NCBI RefSeq assembly: GCF_003073045.1
Contig: NC_037590.1
Location: 3,250,016-3,314,015, forward strand
Direction of reading: 5' to 3'
Source: Pomacea canaliculata
Lineage: Eukaryota > Mollusca > Gastropoda > Architaenioglossa > Ampullariidae
DNA: 64,000 nucleotides
In this document: positions 36,301-47,406 of the stretch, piece by piece
How positions within the stretch are numbered: position 1 is the first letter of the stretch
How the letters are laid out: the number at the start of each line of letters is the position of its first letter
The notes under the pieces: generated by a model
Databases searched by the model: none
What the model saw: only the letters and a program-made list of their open reading frames with translations
Told to the model about the DNA's origin: nothing
Position numbers and translations under genes: made by a program

Positions 36301-37702
36301 CCCAATGCATTTTTAAAATAACAAAAATGTTTGTCGGTAAACTGACATTTATATATTTTTAACTTAACGAAGTAAAAATTAACCCCCATAGAAAAGTGGA
36401 AGACCACATCTCCCTGCCTTGGCAGTAGTCCTTGCATACAGGCCACTTAAGGCCTTCTACTTCAAACAGCACCTCTCAAAATGCCGGTACTAAAACACAA
36501 TTTAATTATTTAAGAATTCTCTGGCTTGTGAAGGTGTGGAGATTTCGAGACTAGACCTTAATTGTGGGTGATTGTATTTCCCACGTAAAGTTAGCAAGCG
36601 ACACTCCTGCATTAACACTATCGACCACTCTCTGCTCATTCAAAGACTCCAAACATAGACATTTCTGGAACCTTACGAGCGACGAACAATTGCGGAAGCA
36701 TTTTCCAAGAATGTTTTTATCAGTCACAAACAAAAGTCAGCGGTTCAAATACAATCAGATACCGTCCGTGCTCTAATCATAAACGATGGCAACGAGCGAT
36801 CTGCGGGTGTCGATTCATCGACTCTGTGGGTAGCTTCTGGGACATCAACGGGTTTCAGGGGAAAAATGGTTGCAAAGATGAAAAATCAAGGAGTAAACGT
36901 AAGGGACCAACCATAAATGGAATCCGCGGCTTAATTTGACTGTTGGGATGGACAGATTCAAAGTTCTTTCTTGATACGGTGGGTGATATTATACGGCTGT
37001 TCTTAGTTGGTGGAGGAATTTGTCTGGTTAATATCGATAAAGAACGAGGTTCTAGAGTGCTATACAGTTCACTCATCCTTTATATGTCGGCGCTAACTTT
37101 TTAGATGGACAAGAGGCATTTAGCCACACGAGACTGTGTTGTACCAAGTCATTAATGCCTTCTCAGATATCTCAACCCAGAGATATGTCCGACATACATG
37201 GATACAACTCAGGTCATTGGTCTTCTTATGAGTTCTGTGCCATCACCAAGGAATAAAAAGCCTGAATTGATAAAAACGGAAGAACAATAATTTGTTTTAT
37301 GTTAATTTTAGGATTTTATTTAAAATGTTTTATGCTAAACAATAAATACTACCCCTGTAAAGTATACCAATTCTAGGCACAAATCATTGGCACAGCCTTT
37401 ACAGAAGATTCCCCCAGGCTGCAGAAACAACTAGTAAGAGAAGGCTTTGCCCCGTGAAAGTAACCTTGTAAGGATGAGAAGCATCACATGAGACTGAAAG
37501 TACAATACTTACATATCAGGGTTGACTGAGCTGTTTGCACAGAGAGGAAAATACACAGGTGAAGTAGTGTCCTCCACAGCTGTGCGGGCCATGGATACCC
37601 ATCTCGACAACAAAGGATAGTTTGAGCGCCAAGGCACGTGAAGGAATCAGTCGTCTGATCGTCACGTGCACAACACTTGAAGTTGCGACTGCAGAGCTCC
37701 AC
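24307..37702 (-). CDS. Ionotropic glutamate receptor subunit, iGluR-1 (start region damaged)
   Basis: A ligand-gated cation channel subunit with amino-terminal domain, split ligand-binding domain and four membrane segments. Exons: 37513-37702 (start uncertain), 34790-34936, 34223-34456, 33695-33831, 33090-33257, 32693-32788, 31461-31649, 31191-31294, 30927-31017, 30037-30349, 29553-29767, 25765-26015, 24307-24658; all join in phase (828 residues if started at 37702). S1 has [15 protein letters not shown], keeping the Pro/Thr/Arg ligand contacts. M1 is [17 protein letters not shown], the pore ends SSFVSQG, M3 is [14 protein letters not shown]4 is [19 protein letters not shown]. The protein ends SSDV, a class I PDZ ligand form. 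The ligand-contacting Asp of S2 is Gly (AYIEGQN). The signal-peptide frame lacks the ATG kept by iGluR-2 because of a 1-bp difference; the only in-frame ATG is 37702, giving a long non-hydrophobic lead. Function is therefore doubtful. Confidence 0.85.
26116..29354 (-). mobile_element. RTE-like non-LTR retrotransposon, 3.24 kb, in iGluR-1 intron
   Basis: The element lies between iGluR-1 exons 25765-26015 and 29553-29767 and is flanked by the 13-bp target duplication AAAATTCAGTATT at 26103-26115 and 29355-29367. Reading minus: a leader with GTCGTAAGAGGCGACTAAGG; an apurinic endonuclease (about 29117-28330) with [26 protein letters not shown] and [12 protein letters not shown]; a reverse transcriptase (about 27950-26145) with [26 protein letters not shown] and [10 protein letters not shown]; a C-terminus with [13 protein letters not shown] and [16 protein letters not shown]; and a TAGATAGATAG tail. 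Size, single endonuclease-RT region and simple-repeat tail suit the RTE clade, but the clade is inference. Stops near 26703 and 28537 and frame changes (near 27590 and others) make it inactive. The RT motif reads KQCCILSP where KQGCILSP is usual. Confidence 0.92.
29795..30020. repeat. Intron tract identical to 41231-41456
   Basis: These 226 bp of the iGluR-1 intron next to the pore exon match the same intron of iGluR-2 without a difference that I can see, although the neighbouring exon 30037-30349 differs from its partner at many sites. Confidence 0.88.
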
Positions 37703-38439
37703 AGGCTTTGATCAGATGTGTACCACATACAATAGATGCTTTTCATTTCATTGGAATATTGTAAATAACGAGTACTCAGCTGTTGTTTCTGATGCTGGTC
37801 ACAGAGAGAGAGAGATGCAGTCCAGAAACCTGGTCTTCCAACTGGACCTGCTTACGAATATCTCCAAACCGAATACCGGCCTGAGGCTGTATTTAGAAGT
37901 AAAGCGAGTCTTCATAGTTTTTTCGTCAATAGAATTTTGAATAAAAATTTGAGATGAATAATAAAATAAATAATAAAACTTTTTTATTTCTTAATTTTGT
38001 TAGCTTTCAAGTGAAGTGAAGCTGCCTGTTGGTGTTTTGCCATAGTTAAATAAGACTGTCAGGACGGTTGAGTGTCTGGTTACCAACAAGGTTTTGCACT
38101 TGCTACAAGTGGCTAGTCGGGGCTGAGGCTTTGCATTCGCTATAAGCAGCGACCATAAATTTATTAAGAAGGGTCACGTGGTGTTTTTGGTCGATTTCAA
38201 CAGCGAGGACAGCACTTAGAACAGCGACTAAAGCAAGTGGGACCACACTCAAATGGGAGGAACTTCCATTATTCCGTGTGATAAAAACTCCATTTAAAGC
38301 AAAAGCACACATAAACAAACATTTACATATCTCTAATCATCATTAGGGCCTTTGAATAACGACTTTACGGGACATTGATCGCACTACAATCTTCTTATAT
38401 CTCTGATTTCACATTGTACCGCCGTGAAAGTCTCTCCAT

Positions 38440-38695
38440 CTCTCTTTCCACTTTGGAGAGCTCGCTCGGCATCCAGTAAATTTCAGGATGAGTCATCTTG
38501 TCGTTAGGGTCTTTGCTATAAATTAAAATCTTTTCATCGCTAAATTTTTGTTCTACACTTAGTAACAAATCGTTCGCGAGAGGAGGAGGGTGCTAATCAG
38601 TTACTTTAGCGGAAATCCACATCATCGCTTAGAGAGTGGCTGAGAATTCCTGAATAGGTCTGGGTATCTTTTCTGGAGTGAAGAGTGTTGGGGTG
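38440..38695 (-). other. Truncated homologue of the iGluR-2 upstream exon
   Basis: The block aligns with 47866-48068 (shared GCGGAAATCCACATCATCGC on the plus strand), then jumps to the counterpart of 48648 (CTGAGAATTCCTGAA). About 580 bp present upstream of iGluR-2, including its signal-peptide-like coding stretch, are missing here. On the minus strand HPEIYWMPSELSKVEREM is readable where the iGluR-2 side has HPENYWITSKLPTVERVM. Confidence 0.7.
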
Positions 38696-38697
38696 GG

Positions 38698-38890
38698 CTC
38701 CACTTGTCTACATGCTTCAGGTGATGTCAGCAGCAACAGAACTTGTTGAAGATTGCATGTGTTTACTGTAAGAAAGGGAAAATTTGGACCCAGTTTTTGC
38801 GAGCTTACAACCACAGAGACCAGAAACAATCATTTTGTTTGTCCTATGAGAGAGGATAAAGTTAATGAACTTTCTTTCTTTTCTGTTGCC
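38698..38890 (+). pseudogene. UBE4A fragment (end of exon 4 plus start of intron 4)
   Basis: The segment aligns with 9947-10125 of UBE4A: the exon part shares ACTTGTCT, CATGCTTCA and CAGCAGCAACAGAACTT, and the intron part shares GTGTTTACT, AGAGACCAGAAA, TTAATGAAC and CCTGGGATTTTT. It contains no intact exon and is a duplication relic, not a gene. Because intron sequence is included, it arose from DNA and not from a processed transcript. Confidence 0.88.
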
Positions 38891-39087
38891 TGGGATTTTT
38901 TTTTAAAGATCACAATTCCTAAATTAATGAGGCGCACATAGTGTATATTAAAATAATACGGACGTTTACTTGCCAAAAATAATAATAATAATTATTATTA
39001 TTTATATATGCCATGTACAAGAAGAAACCTCACAACTCACAAAAGCAAAGAGTTCATTTGAGCACGGTACACCATTTTTTTTTTATC

Positions 39088-39200
39088 ACATTACTTCAAA
39101 CCAACTTTCCAGGTGAGGTTAAGGCAAAGGATCACCTTCATGCTGTCACACAGACATGTCTTTGTCAATCTGACAGGTGAACAAAAGAGATTCCTGGTAG
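39088..39200 (+). other. Duplicate of the UBE4A downstream flank (homologue of about 21810-22140)
   Basis: Shared blocks include TTTTATCACAT, CAGGTGAGG, TCATGCT, CACA with AGACATGT, and GATTCCTGGT or its close variant. The copy at 21889 is interrupted by the 220-bp MITE, whereas this copy is not. Confidence 0.75.
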
Positions 39201-39746
39201 ACCCTCCTTTCATCAACAAGAGCTTTTTTAAAGGTTCCTGTATTCATTACAACAACTGTCAGCAAGTACGTGTTTCTTATTTATTTCAAACTCCTCCAGC
39301 TTATGATTATGTAAAGCATAACATGGTTCTGTGGGAAGCTGACTTGAAAATTTTGTTACAGACAACTCTTGACTTCCTATCACATGGAAAAATCAGTCTA
39401 TTCTCACAATCATCACTGCTTCCTACTTTACAGAACCAGCAATAATATCTCTCACATCTTTAGCACCTTGATTAAATAATGATCTTTAAATTGTCTATAA
39501 TTACATCGTTTATAATTACAAGTAAATTCTAATATCTTTAGGTTGTTTTATGGATTCTTCAAATCTCTGCTTCGTCTCTAAGTGATGGTGAAATGTCAGG
39601 ACAGTAGATATTTATTATCAAATAGCTGATCAGTTTGGCTTCAATTGTGAAGATGGCATCTGATAGTGTCTCATCCACAGCATGTACCTGTGTCTCGAAA
39701 GACGGTTTGAACCTACCAAACCTCTCTTCATTGTCTTTCATGCTCT

Positions 39747-40750
39747 TCAAGCATCAGAAGAAAGCGAACTTTTACGAGTAGTGTTTTCGCTTGAGTGCTC
39801 CGATGTTTTGCTTTCATGGCTTGTCTGAGACTGATGGACAGCATCCGACACATTCGTCGATGACCCTTGCAGCTTTCGACTTCTGCAACTTTTTCGCTGC
39901 TTGTAGAACAACTGGGAGAGGAGGCAGACGATGGCAAGTGTGATGACTGCAAGGTACAAGATGAGAACGCCCCCTATGCTGATGAAGTCTAGTTGCTGGC
40001 TGGATCTGACGGAAGCACCCTGTGCACCACAGTCCAAGAATGTTCTCCACCATCTGTTGCGCCACAGGTCCATCAGACCACTCTCCTGCAGCTTCAGAAG
40101 CCTGTCAACAAATGTGGGAAGGCGGAGAAAAGAGGCTAACAAACTGCTTATTGAGTAATAAATATTTTTGTAAAATAACCTGCCAGTACATTCCACAGTT
40201 TTAAGCAAAAGTGTATTTTTAAAAGTCAAAGGTTTGAAGATCAGATACTGTCGTATCTATGGCCATACACGATGCCAGTTAGCGATCCACAGGCGCTGCT
40301 TCATCAACTTCCGGCAGTTTCCGGGACACGTCACACAGATGCGTCACACTATTTTATCTTTCCTAGTTAATTATTATCTGCTGATTTACGGTAATTTGAA
40401 GTAACAAGTGCTTGGAGATTCGAGGAATGCTTTTTCTGAAAGGTTACCCTCTTTAAGTACTTACACAGCGTTTATTTGTTCTCGGTAGTTGGCGTTCTCG
40501 GGCACGGCGAACCCCAGTCCGTTACTGACGAATGTGTTCTTGGCCATGTGCAGGTGTTTGCAGTCCTGGTTGTACAGGTATCTGATGATGTTGAGGTCCA
40601 AGATGTAAGCAGCCGAGCCTTCCATTACATACTTCAGAGCGTCGGCATCGGCTCTGATAACCGGGGTGTGGGCCATTCTCCTCCCGACTTTCTCAAAGAC
40701 GTCGCTCTCTGCTGTCTGAGAAGCAAAACGCAAATAAATCATCATCATCA

Positions 40751-40792
<42 letters not shown>

Positions 40793-43700
40793 TCTTTAAC
40801 ATTTTGGGTGTATGAATTTCTTTACAAAACACTGAAAATGCATTGCCTTCATCATCATTCCTTCAGAAAATAATAGCACAGAGATCTCGTATATCATTGA
40901 ACATCTTTTAAAAATTATGCAGACAGACCGACGGACTGACACAAAAACACAATTTTTTTTTTTTTTTAAGCGCTAGCTGAAACTTACGAGAAACAATGTC
41001 TCCCAGTTGCTACCCGTCAAGGTGATTGGGGTGAGCGACGACTCTGCAAGCTCGTCGATGGAGTCGATGGTGTCCACACCAACAGTAACGGTCAGCATGG
41101 CCGCTAATGTGGCTGTGTACATGGAGACGATGAGGATAGAGAAGACCCACCAACAGCCCAACACCAGTCGGGCGGGCGTACAGGTGGGGTGTCGCTCGAA
41201 CCCTTTGACAACACATTTCATTTTGGTATCAGTTATTATCACATCTCGTTACCTCTTGTCAACATGTGTAATTCTTTACCACTTATAACGCAAGCCATCT
41301 GTTATATCTTGCTACGACTATGCTTGTGTTTGACAATGACTAGAGGTGGACAAATTAAGAGCTCAGAGGTAGGAGATAAGAAGGAAAGGACATTATTATA
41401 ACTAGAAGAAACAATTTCTGAAGGTTGAAAGATAGAAACTGTAAGGGTGGGTTGTAAAAAAAGACTCGCACCTTGAGACACGAGAGAACTAAAGGTTAAC
41501 AAGAGGCAGTCGTCTAAACTCCAGGTCGTGTGCTGTCCACCACTGACCCCACGCGCGGTGTCGGTCTTGGAGATGGCGAACAACACTGCCCCTGTCGTCA
41601 TGATGCACGCGCAGAGGATGAGCCACACGCCGAGGGGAAAGGGACGGAATATGTTGAGGAAGTCAGGAGCGGGCTCGCCTCCCTTGGTTAGGATGCCACC
41701 GCCATCTTCCATGTAAGGAACCGTGAAATCGATGACAGCCTCGCGAACTGATGTGATTGTCAGCGGGCCGATGGCCAGATCAAGCTCCTGCGGGTGAAAG
41801 TAGTTTGATATAGCTGTGTAAAGTACATCTACAAGTACTTGTTATGTACATTTAACCTGTTTACTTGTGAATGCTGTAGTGATAAAATAAGTACAGTTGA
41901 TTTATAAATATCTATATTTATATAAATTATATTAAAGTAAACTTAGAGAGGCCAACTTTATGGAAGTAATGGTATAGTAAAAACACACTCACACACACAA
42001 GCACACACACACACACACATAAACACACTCACGCACAGACAAACACAAGAAATGTTATATATGCTTACATCACGCATCAACATGGCAATCATTCCATTCC
42101 ACGATCCGTTGCTAGTGGGAGCCCCAAAGTGGCCGTCAATGGACTCAATAAGCTGATATCTATAAAATGCCCAAGTACAAATAAATATTGTTAATTCCGA
42201 AAAAATGTGACAACTACATACGAAATCCGAAAATGTCAAGACTCGATTTAAACTTACGAGAAGTTGAGGCGCTGTGACAGTTCCTGGAGAATGTCAATAC
42301 ACAGGCCCTCGTACACGATGTTGTCGGACTGGTTGGACAGGCGCTTCAGAAAGGGAATGGCCTAAGAACGAAAATTTATACGATTTCGTGAATTGCTACA
42401 CACACACACACACACAAATCACACACTTGCCATTGTTATATATATATAATGTGGGTATTACATTTAATTATTCTTGAATTTCTTTGATTTTGTACATCCA
42501 AAATTTTGGAAAGCTACCTGCCATCGCTATTTCAATTTTTAAACAACTAGTGTATGCAATGACATCTGATTTACAAATATGATAGCAAGATAAAGATGTG
42601 AACTTTTTATGTTCTTACAATATTGTTCTGTTAATAACGTACCGATAGCGTTAATGCTATTTCAGGTCACAAGGTCGTGAGTCTTACCTCCCACACTCCC
42701 ACGCGCAAAGTTTTGTTATAGAAACCTTTGAAGCGCATGGGGAAGGTGAAATCACTGGATATGGTCAGACCGGAAGTAGAGGACCACACGCCCACAGGCT
42801 GGAAGCTGAGCGGACCGCTTTGTTGATGAGCGCACAGGACGTACTCTTCAGGCCTCTCGTTAAACCTCTCAAGCCTTTCACTGTAGTTTCTTTTGTTCTG
42901 AAGCAGCAGAAAATATGATCAGCTAGCAAAAACCTTCACCTGACCTGATCATCAACAAAAGAAGCAAGTAAACAAATGAGCATCGTCATGCTGTTGCTAG
43001 CTATTTCAATCTGTATGTAGTAACATGTCAGCGAGTATCAAACAGTTCATTTACTCGTAGTGAGTCCGCCATCGTCTCATACCGAAGCAAAAACGGAAAA
43101 AGAATGTATCATGTTACTCTCAGCTCTTATTCTTGTTATTTGGTTTCTCTTTGATTTTATTCTTCGTTAGTTCATTCTTTTAGAGTTCCTTTAGAGTTCA
43201 TGTGTTATTTGTTTATTTCGTGTCCCTCGTATGCTGTCCATGTTCTTGGTCTTAAGTGCTCAGAGCATGCTGCTTAGAAGTGTGAGTATGCGCTTTACAA
43301 ATTTTTTATTTATTATTACTATTATTATTTGACGAGAGACACTACACCAATCTGTTGTCAAACAAAGAAGTCCTATGACTTTCCAGTCTTATCTTTGCAA
43401 TGACCGTTCAGGACAGGGGTTCCCAAAGTACTGCCTGCAAGTGTTAAATCGACAAAAATGAAATAAATCAAAATAACTCACATGTAATGTTTGAGATTAA
43501 ATGAAATAAATTGTATTGACACTGCACACGCAATCCCTTGCATACTCCGTCCTTCATTTACTCCTTCGCCCACTCACTCCTGCTCGTGATGGGTCATAGA
43601 GTCTTCAAAGTGGTTTTATTTTCCCAGTCAAATCACTCAACCGGAATTCAGTGTCACAAACCTCAGCGCACTCCACGAGCCGACTGCTGCAATCAGACGA

Positions 43701-45803
43701 CACAAACAGTTCTGGAAACGTCTCTGATAAAGCAGACTTCACACGGGAGAGCGCCATCTGCCGACACAAGACTATTGGTTAGCTCCATAACCGCTCTTTG
43801 CACATTTGTTTCTTTAGAAAATAATGCAAGTTCAGCTAAGGGAGAAGTGTCACGCTGCGCCATGTGGGAAGTAACAAATGATCACTTGGCCACGACGAGC
43901 GTATTGACATACTCCATCCTGGAATCGATCCGCAACTGTTTCGCCACTACCGGCTCCCCAGAAACTCAGAACTCGTCTCAGAAACATAAGCATCTGCTGG
44001 TTGGGTCACTTAATGCAAATTCAATAATCTAGTACAAACTCGTGCAAATCACGTGGGTTCTCCCCAACCCCCCTTTTTGTTTGTTTTGTTTTTTTTTTTT
44101 TCTTGCGCGGATTGTTACAGACAGGTGGGGTTAGATTTTGAAAGCAAATGAACAACTGAATAAAGAAGAGTAGGACGTACTGCTGTAAAATTCACGTGAC
44201 TACAAGTCTTCTGCAGTCTGGAGGAGTCATGTGGTGCCATGAAGAGGACCGCCATGTTGCTGGCATTCTGAAAGACAAACTGCAGATCAGGATGCCAGGG
44301 CTGGACATACGACGATCCAGGAATAATTCTCGTTGTACAGTTCCTGCTGGAAAAAAATGGATGTTGTTTTTATCTATTTGACATAAACAAAACTAACCTA
44401 TCGAGTGATTGTACTACTATTAAATATTATAACAATTATTTCGTGTGCGTGTACTTTGTATGTGTTTACCAGTACTTCATGTGATATCATATATCTAGTG
44501 TGTGCACTAAAACGTAAAAAGATATGATGATATGACAGAAAGAAGGATAGGGGATTGATACTTTTACTTAATATTTTTCGAGAGAGAGAAAAAAGGAGAG
44601 GCCTAAGAATTGAGTGGGAAATATCTGTTGTTAATAATACATCAAAAGACAGAACAATATTTAGCTATACCCATAAGCATCAAAAAGGAAACAGCGGCAA
44701 GTCAGGGCGACTAGTGTTGTGACATGCAGGCAAAAGAGTAAAGCATAGAAAAACAGTTTTTCAGCAATATAAATGTTGCGAAGATGAAAGATATTTTAAA
44801 AAATAAGGAATAAAATAATTCAGTCAAAATGTGAAGGAGCTTTTGAATCAAAACTATTTGGAACGACATGCGTTCTGATAGATAGAAAGTGTATACAAGG
44901 TGTCCTACATGCTCCGCATCAAGCGCGGCACTGGAGGATCCAACGCACACAAGAATCAAGTGGATGCGTAACGCCGTTACTGAGGATGCCACGGATGTAG
45001 TGAGCTTGTCACCTGTGGTTGCTATAGGAACCACTCCAATATGATGACGAGACAGTTCTCTTACCAATGCCCGCCTCTGTGACTCCACTGCACACAGAAT
45101 AACAATGACTACTCTTGGGATGGAAAATTAGTCTGACAGACGTCCTTTCATTTTCATGGAACACAGGACTTTCTATTAAAACGTAAAGTAAATAAATGAG
45201 TGACAAGGATTGAGTTTTCATAAAGTACAGAATAGACCTCTTCACATATTCTAACGTACAAACTTCAACACAGACACGTGATACCCACGTGACGTTTCGT
45301 CGTACACCAAAATGACGTCAGTCCACCCTAGCGCTACAATGACGTCAACGGCTGCCCTTGTCCACATGGTCGGTGACCATGGAGATAAAGTGAAAGCTTG
45401 GTCGCAGATGTCGTCGCTGTAGACGAGCAGCGGCAGACTACTGTTGCTGAAGGCCGTTTTCAGCATCTCAGCCCTTTGACACGTGGCGGCCACTACGACA
45501 ACGCTGCAATTGTCGGTCCGACCTGCAATAACGGGAAATACAGTCAGTCTCTCGTCATCAAGACAGCCGTATCATTGTCATTATTATCTTCACGTGGACA
45601 TTTTATAGCTTAATTGTGTTTGAGGTTTTACGAGCGCGTTATAGCTTTCTGTTTGTCTACAGGCGCTCGGTGTCGCAAAACATAAATGTGATTTAGGTGA
45701 GCAGATACAGCTCAAACTGAAGGAGGCAGCAAAGGAGAAAGAAAAGAACGAACGAACGAACGAACGAACGAACGAACGAACGAACGAACGAACGAACGAA
45801 CGA

Positions 45804-45834
<31 letters not shown>

Positions 45835-45842
45835 AGCGAGCG

Positions 45843-45887
<45 letters not shown>

Positions 45888-47406
45888 ACCAACCAACCAA
45901 CCAACCAACCAACAGATTCACGTACCGTCAGCAAAGCTCCACGTTATGCCATGCGCAGTGCCGGCTGACAGCGTCAGATCCGCGGACGTCAGGTTCAGTT
46001 CCGCCAAAGCCTGACGAAGGATGTGCATTGATGTGGACTGCTCAGAGTTGTGGATGGAGTCCTCCAAGACACCTCAGGCAATGACAGACAGAAAGTTTGT
46101 ATTCTGTAAATGGCAAACTCTTGTAGTGCAGGGCTACCAACAGACAAATGCACACGTGTATGTACGCATACATATATATATCCCCTTACACTGTATTGTC
46201 TTTTGTAGTGTAATGACAGATTGAAGGATAAGTTGAGACGCTGTTGCCTCCCACCATGATTTTAAATTCGTCAGCAAAGCGAAGGTTGCTGAGTAGCCTC
46301 CCCTGCATAGACACTGATTTGTGATGGTCCTGGAGTGTGTCAAAAATGATTTTCCCCAAATTAATGGTGAATAGATCTGGGAAAACCTACATCCTTGGCA
46401 TACACCACGTGGAAAAAAGCTTACCCACTTGGTAATTGATGGGTACCGAACTCGTAGAGCTGTAGTCCAGTGCCTTGAAGGCGCGTGCCAGATCTTCCTC
46501 TACATTGAACGAGCAGTAAGTTCCATAGCCCCTAGTACTATATATCAAATGCCTTCTTAATATCTATAAAGTTGTGTTAACAGATCATAACGTTGCTGTA
46601 GATGTTTTCGATTTGACTGTTGACGATCTGCTCAACAGTGACCTGCCAGTCTGGAATAAAGCCTAGTAATCACTTAGTAATCCCTCTGCCATCGGAGTGA
46701 GGCGCTTTTAAATCCTTTTGAGAAACTTTACTTGGGTGAATGATGAGGTGATCATGCATAGTTCTGACACTGCATCATGTTACTTTTTTTAGGCAGTGGT
46801 ATGGCTCGTGACTGCTTCCACTCTTGTGACCTCTGCTTAGTTGCCTACATCTTCCAGTAAATTGGGAAGCTTAAAGACTTACGCAGTTGGTGACATTTAT
46901 CACAAACGACTCCTCTCATATCAACGATCCATACCATGTGGTAGTGTGAAGTCGATCATTCGTCGTCTGCTACCTGGGAATATTGTACTAGTAGTTCTGA
47001 AGCTTCCCAATTTGCGACAAGTAAATAACTGCACATCGAGAATCAATAACAAGAACACCAATTTGTTTCATAATATTCTTCTGGATTGTAATTTTATAAT
47101 TTTGATAATATTTCATTTTTTAATTCCTAAGCTAACCCTACTAAGTCTAGATAGCGTACAATTATCTACACAAATTTCCTGTACAGCAGTTTCACAGATT
47201 TCATCCAACCTGAAAAATCTTACTTAAAAGGAATTACTGTGGCCCGCCCCACACCCACCCCCTCAATCGTATACTTGTAAGGGAGAGAAACTGTAAGTAC
47301 AATACTTACATATTAGGGTGGACTGCGCTGCGTGCACCGTGAAGAAAATAAGATTGCACAGATGAAGCAGTGTCCTCCACAGGTGTGCGGCGCCAAGTAA
47401 ATCCAT
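39747..47406 (-). CDS. Ionotropic glutamate receptor subunit, iGluR-2 (one frame-breaking deletion)
   Basis: Exons: 47310-47406, 45926-46072, 45289-45522, 44951-45087, 44181-44346, 43662-43757, 42688-42897, 42258-42361, 42069-42159, 41472-41787, 40988-41202, 40465-40715, 39747-40101. The ATG at 47406 opens a signal peptide, [20 protein letters not shown] and FFTVHAAQS. S1 keeps [15 protein letters not shown]; the pore ends SSLVSQG; M3 is [14 protein letters not shown]2 keeps the ligand Asp (AYILDLN); M4 matches iGluR-1. The C-terminus is SSDA, so the PDZ-type end of iGluR-1 is absent. Exon 44181-44346 is 166 bp where iGluR-1 has 168; the 2-bp loss puts a TGA in frame within the amino-terminal domain. 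The donor after 44951 is a weak GTGTGC where iGluR-1 has GTAAGT. Either this copy is a young pseudogene or the deletion is a sequencing error; the remaining frame is open. Confidence 0.85.
40740..40796. repeat. TCG/TCA trinucleotide microsatellite in iGluR-2 intron
   Basis: A run of about 12 CGT units flanked by CAT units lies about 25 bp upstream (in gene sense) of the S2 exon acceptor. The iGluR-1 counterpart intron holds the LINE instead. Confidence 0.95.
41231..41456. repeat. Intron tract identical to 29795-30020
   Basis: This is the partner of the iGluR-1 tract. It lies in the intron between the pore exon 41472-41787 and the M3 exon 40988-41202. No mismatch or indel is visible across 226 bp. 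Confidence 0.88.
43240..43330. repeat. Interspersed-repeat end with ATT-rich tail
   Basis: GTATGCGCTTTACAAATTTT followed by TTTATTATTACTATTATTAT matches the end signature of the old repeat seen at 11219, here in the opposite order. It lies in an iGluR-2 intron. Confidence 0.45.
45746..45912. repeat. Four-step tetranucleotide array in iGluR-2 intron
   Basis: The array passes through CGAA units, then CGAG, then CCAG, then CCAA, each block differing from the next by one or two bases. It ends about 14 bp from the donor of exon 45926-46072. Because the unit has 4 bp and no stop, every minus frame is open and produces artefactual Arg-Ser-Phe-Val and Gly-Trp-Leu-Ala repeats. Confidence 0.97.
46230..46720 (-). 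mobile_element. Decayed LINE reverse-transcriptase fragment in iGluR-2 intron
   Basis: On the minus strand, fragments of a reverse transcriptase can be read: near 46620-46660 a piece like LGFIPDWQVTVEQIVNSQIE, near 46555-46575 FIDIKKAFDI, and near 46260-46340 fragments like HTPGPSQISV and GEATQQPSLC that sit where other elements have the IGG-LRFADD motif. Stops and shifts are many. It differs from the LINE at 26116-29354, so a second LINE family is present. The ends were not found. Confidence 0.6.

Noticed and set aside
36780-36860. Short similarity between 36.8 kb and 40.26 kb
   Set aside because: A weak match of about 80 bp, probably a minor dispersed repeat; ends not definable.
39113-39445. 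Plus-strand frame of 110 codons between iGluR-1 and iGluR-2
   Set aside because: Its left part is non-coding flank homologous to 21.8 kb; no homologue recognised and no splice or start context.
45590-45934. Minus-strand frames with Gly-Trp-Leu-Ala and Arg-Ser-Phe-Val repeats
   Set aside because: A 4-bp repeat without stops is open in every frame; it lies in an iGluR-2 intron and has no gene features.
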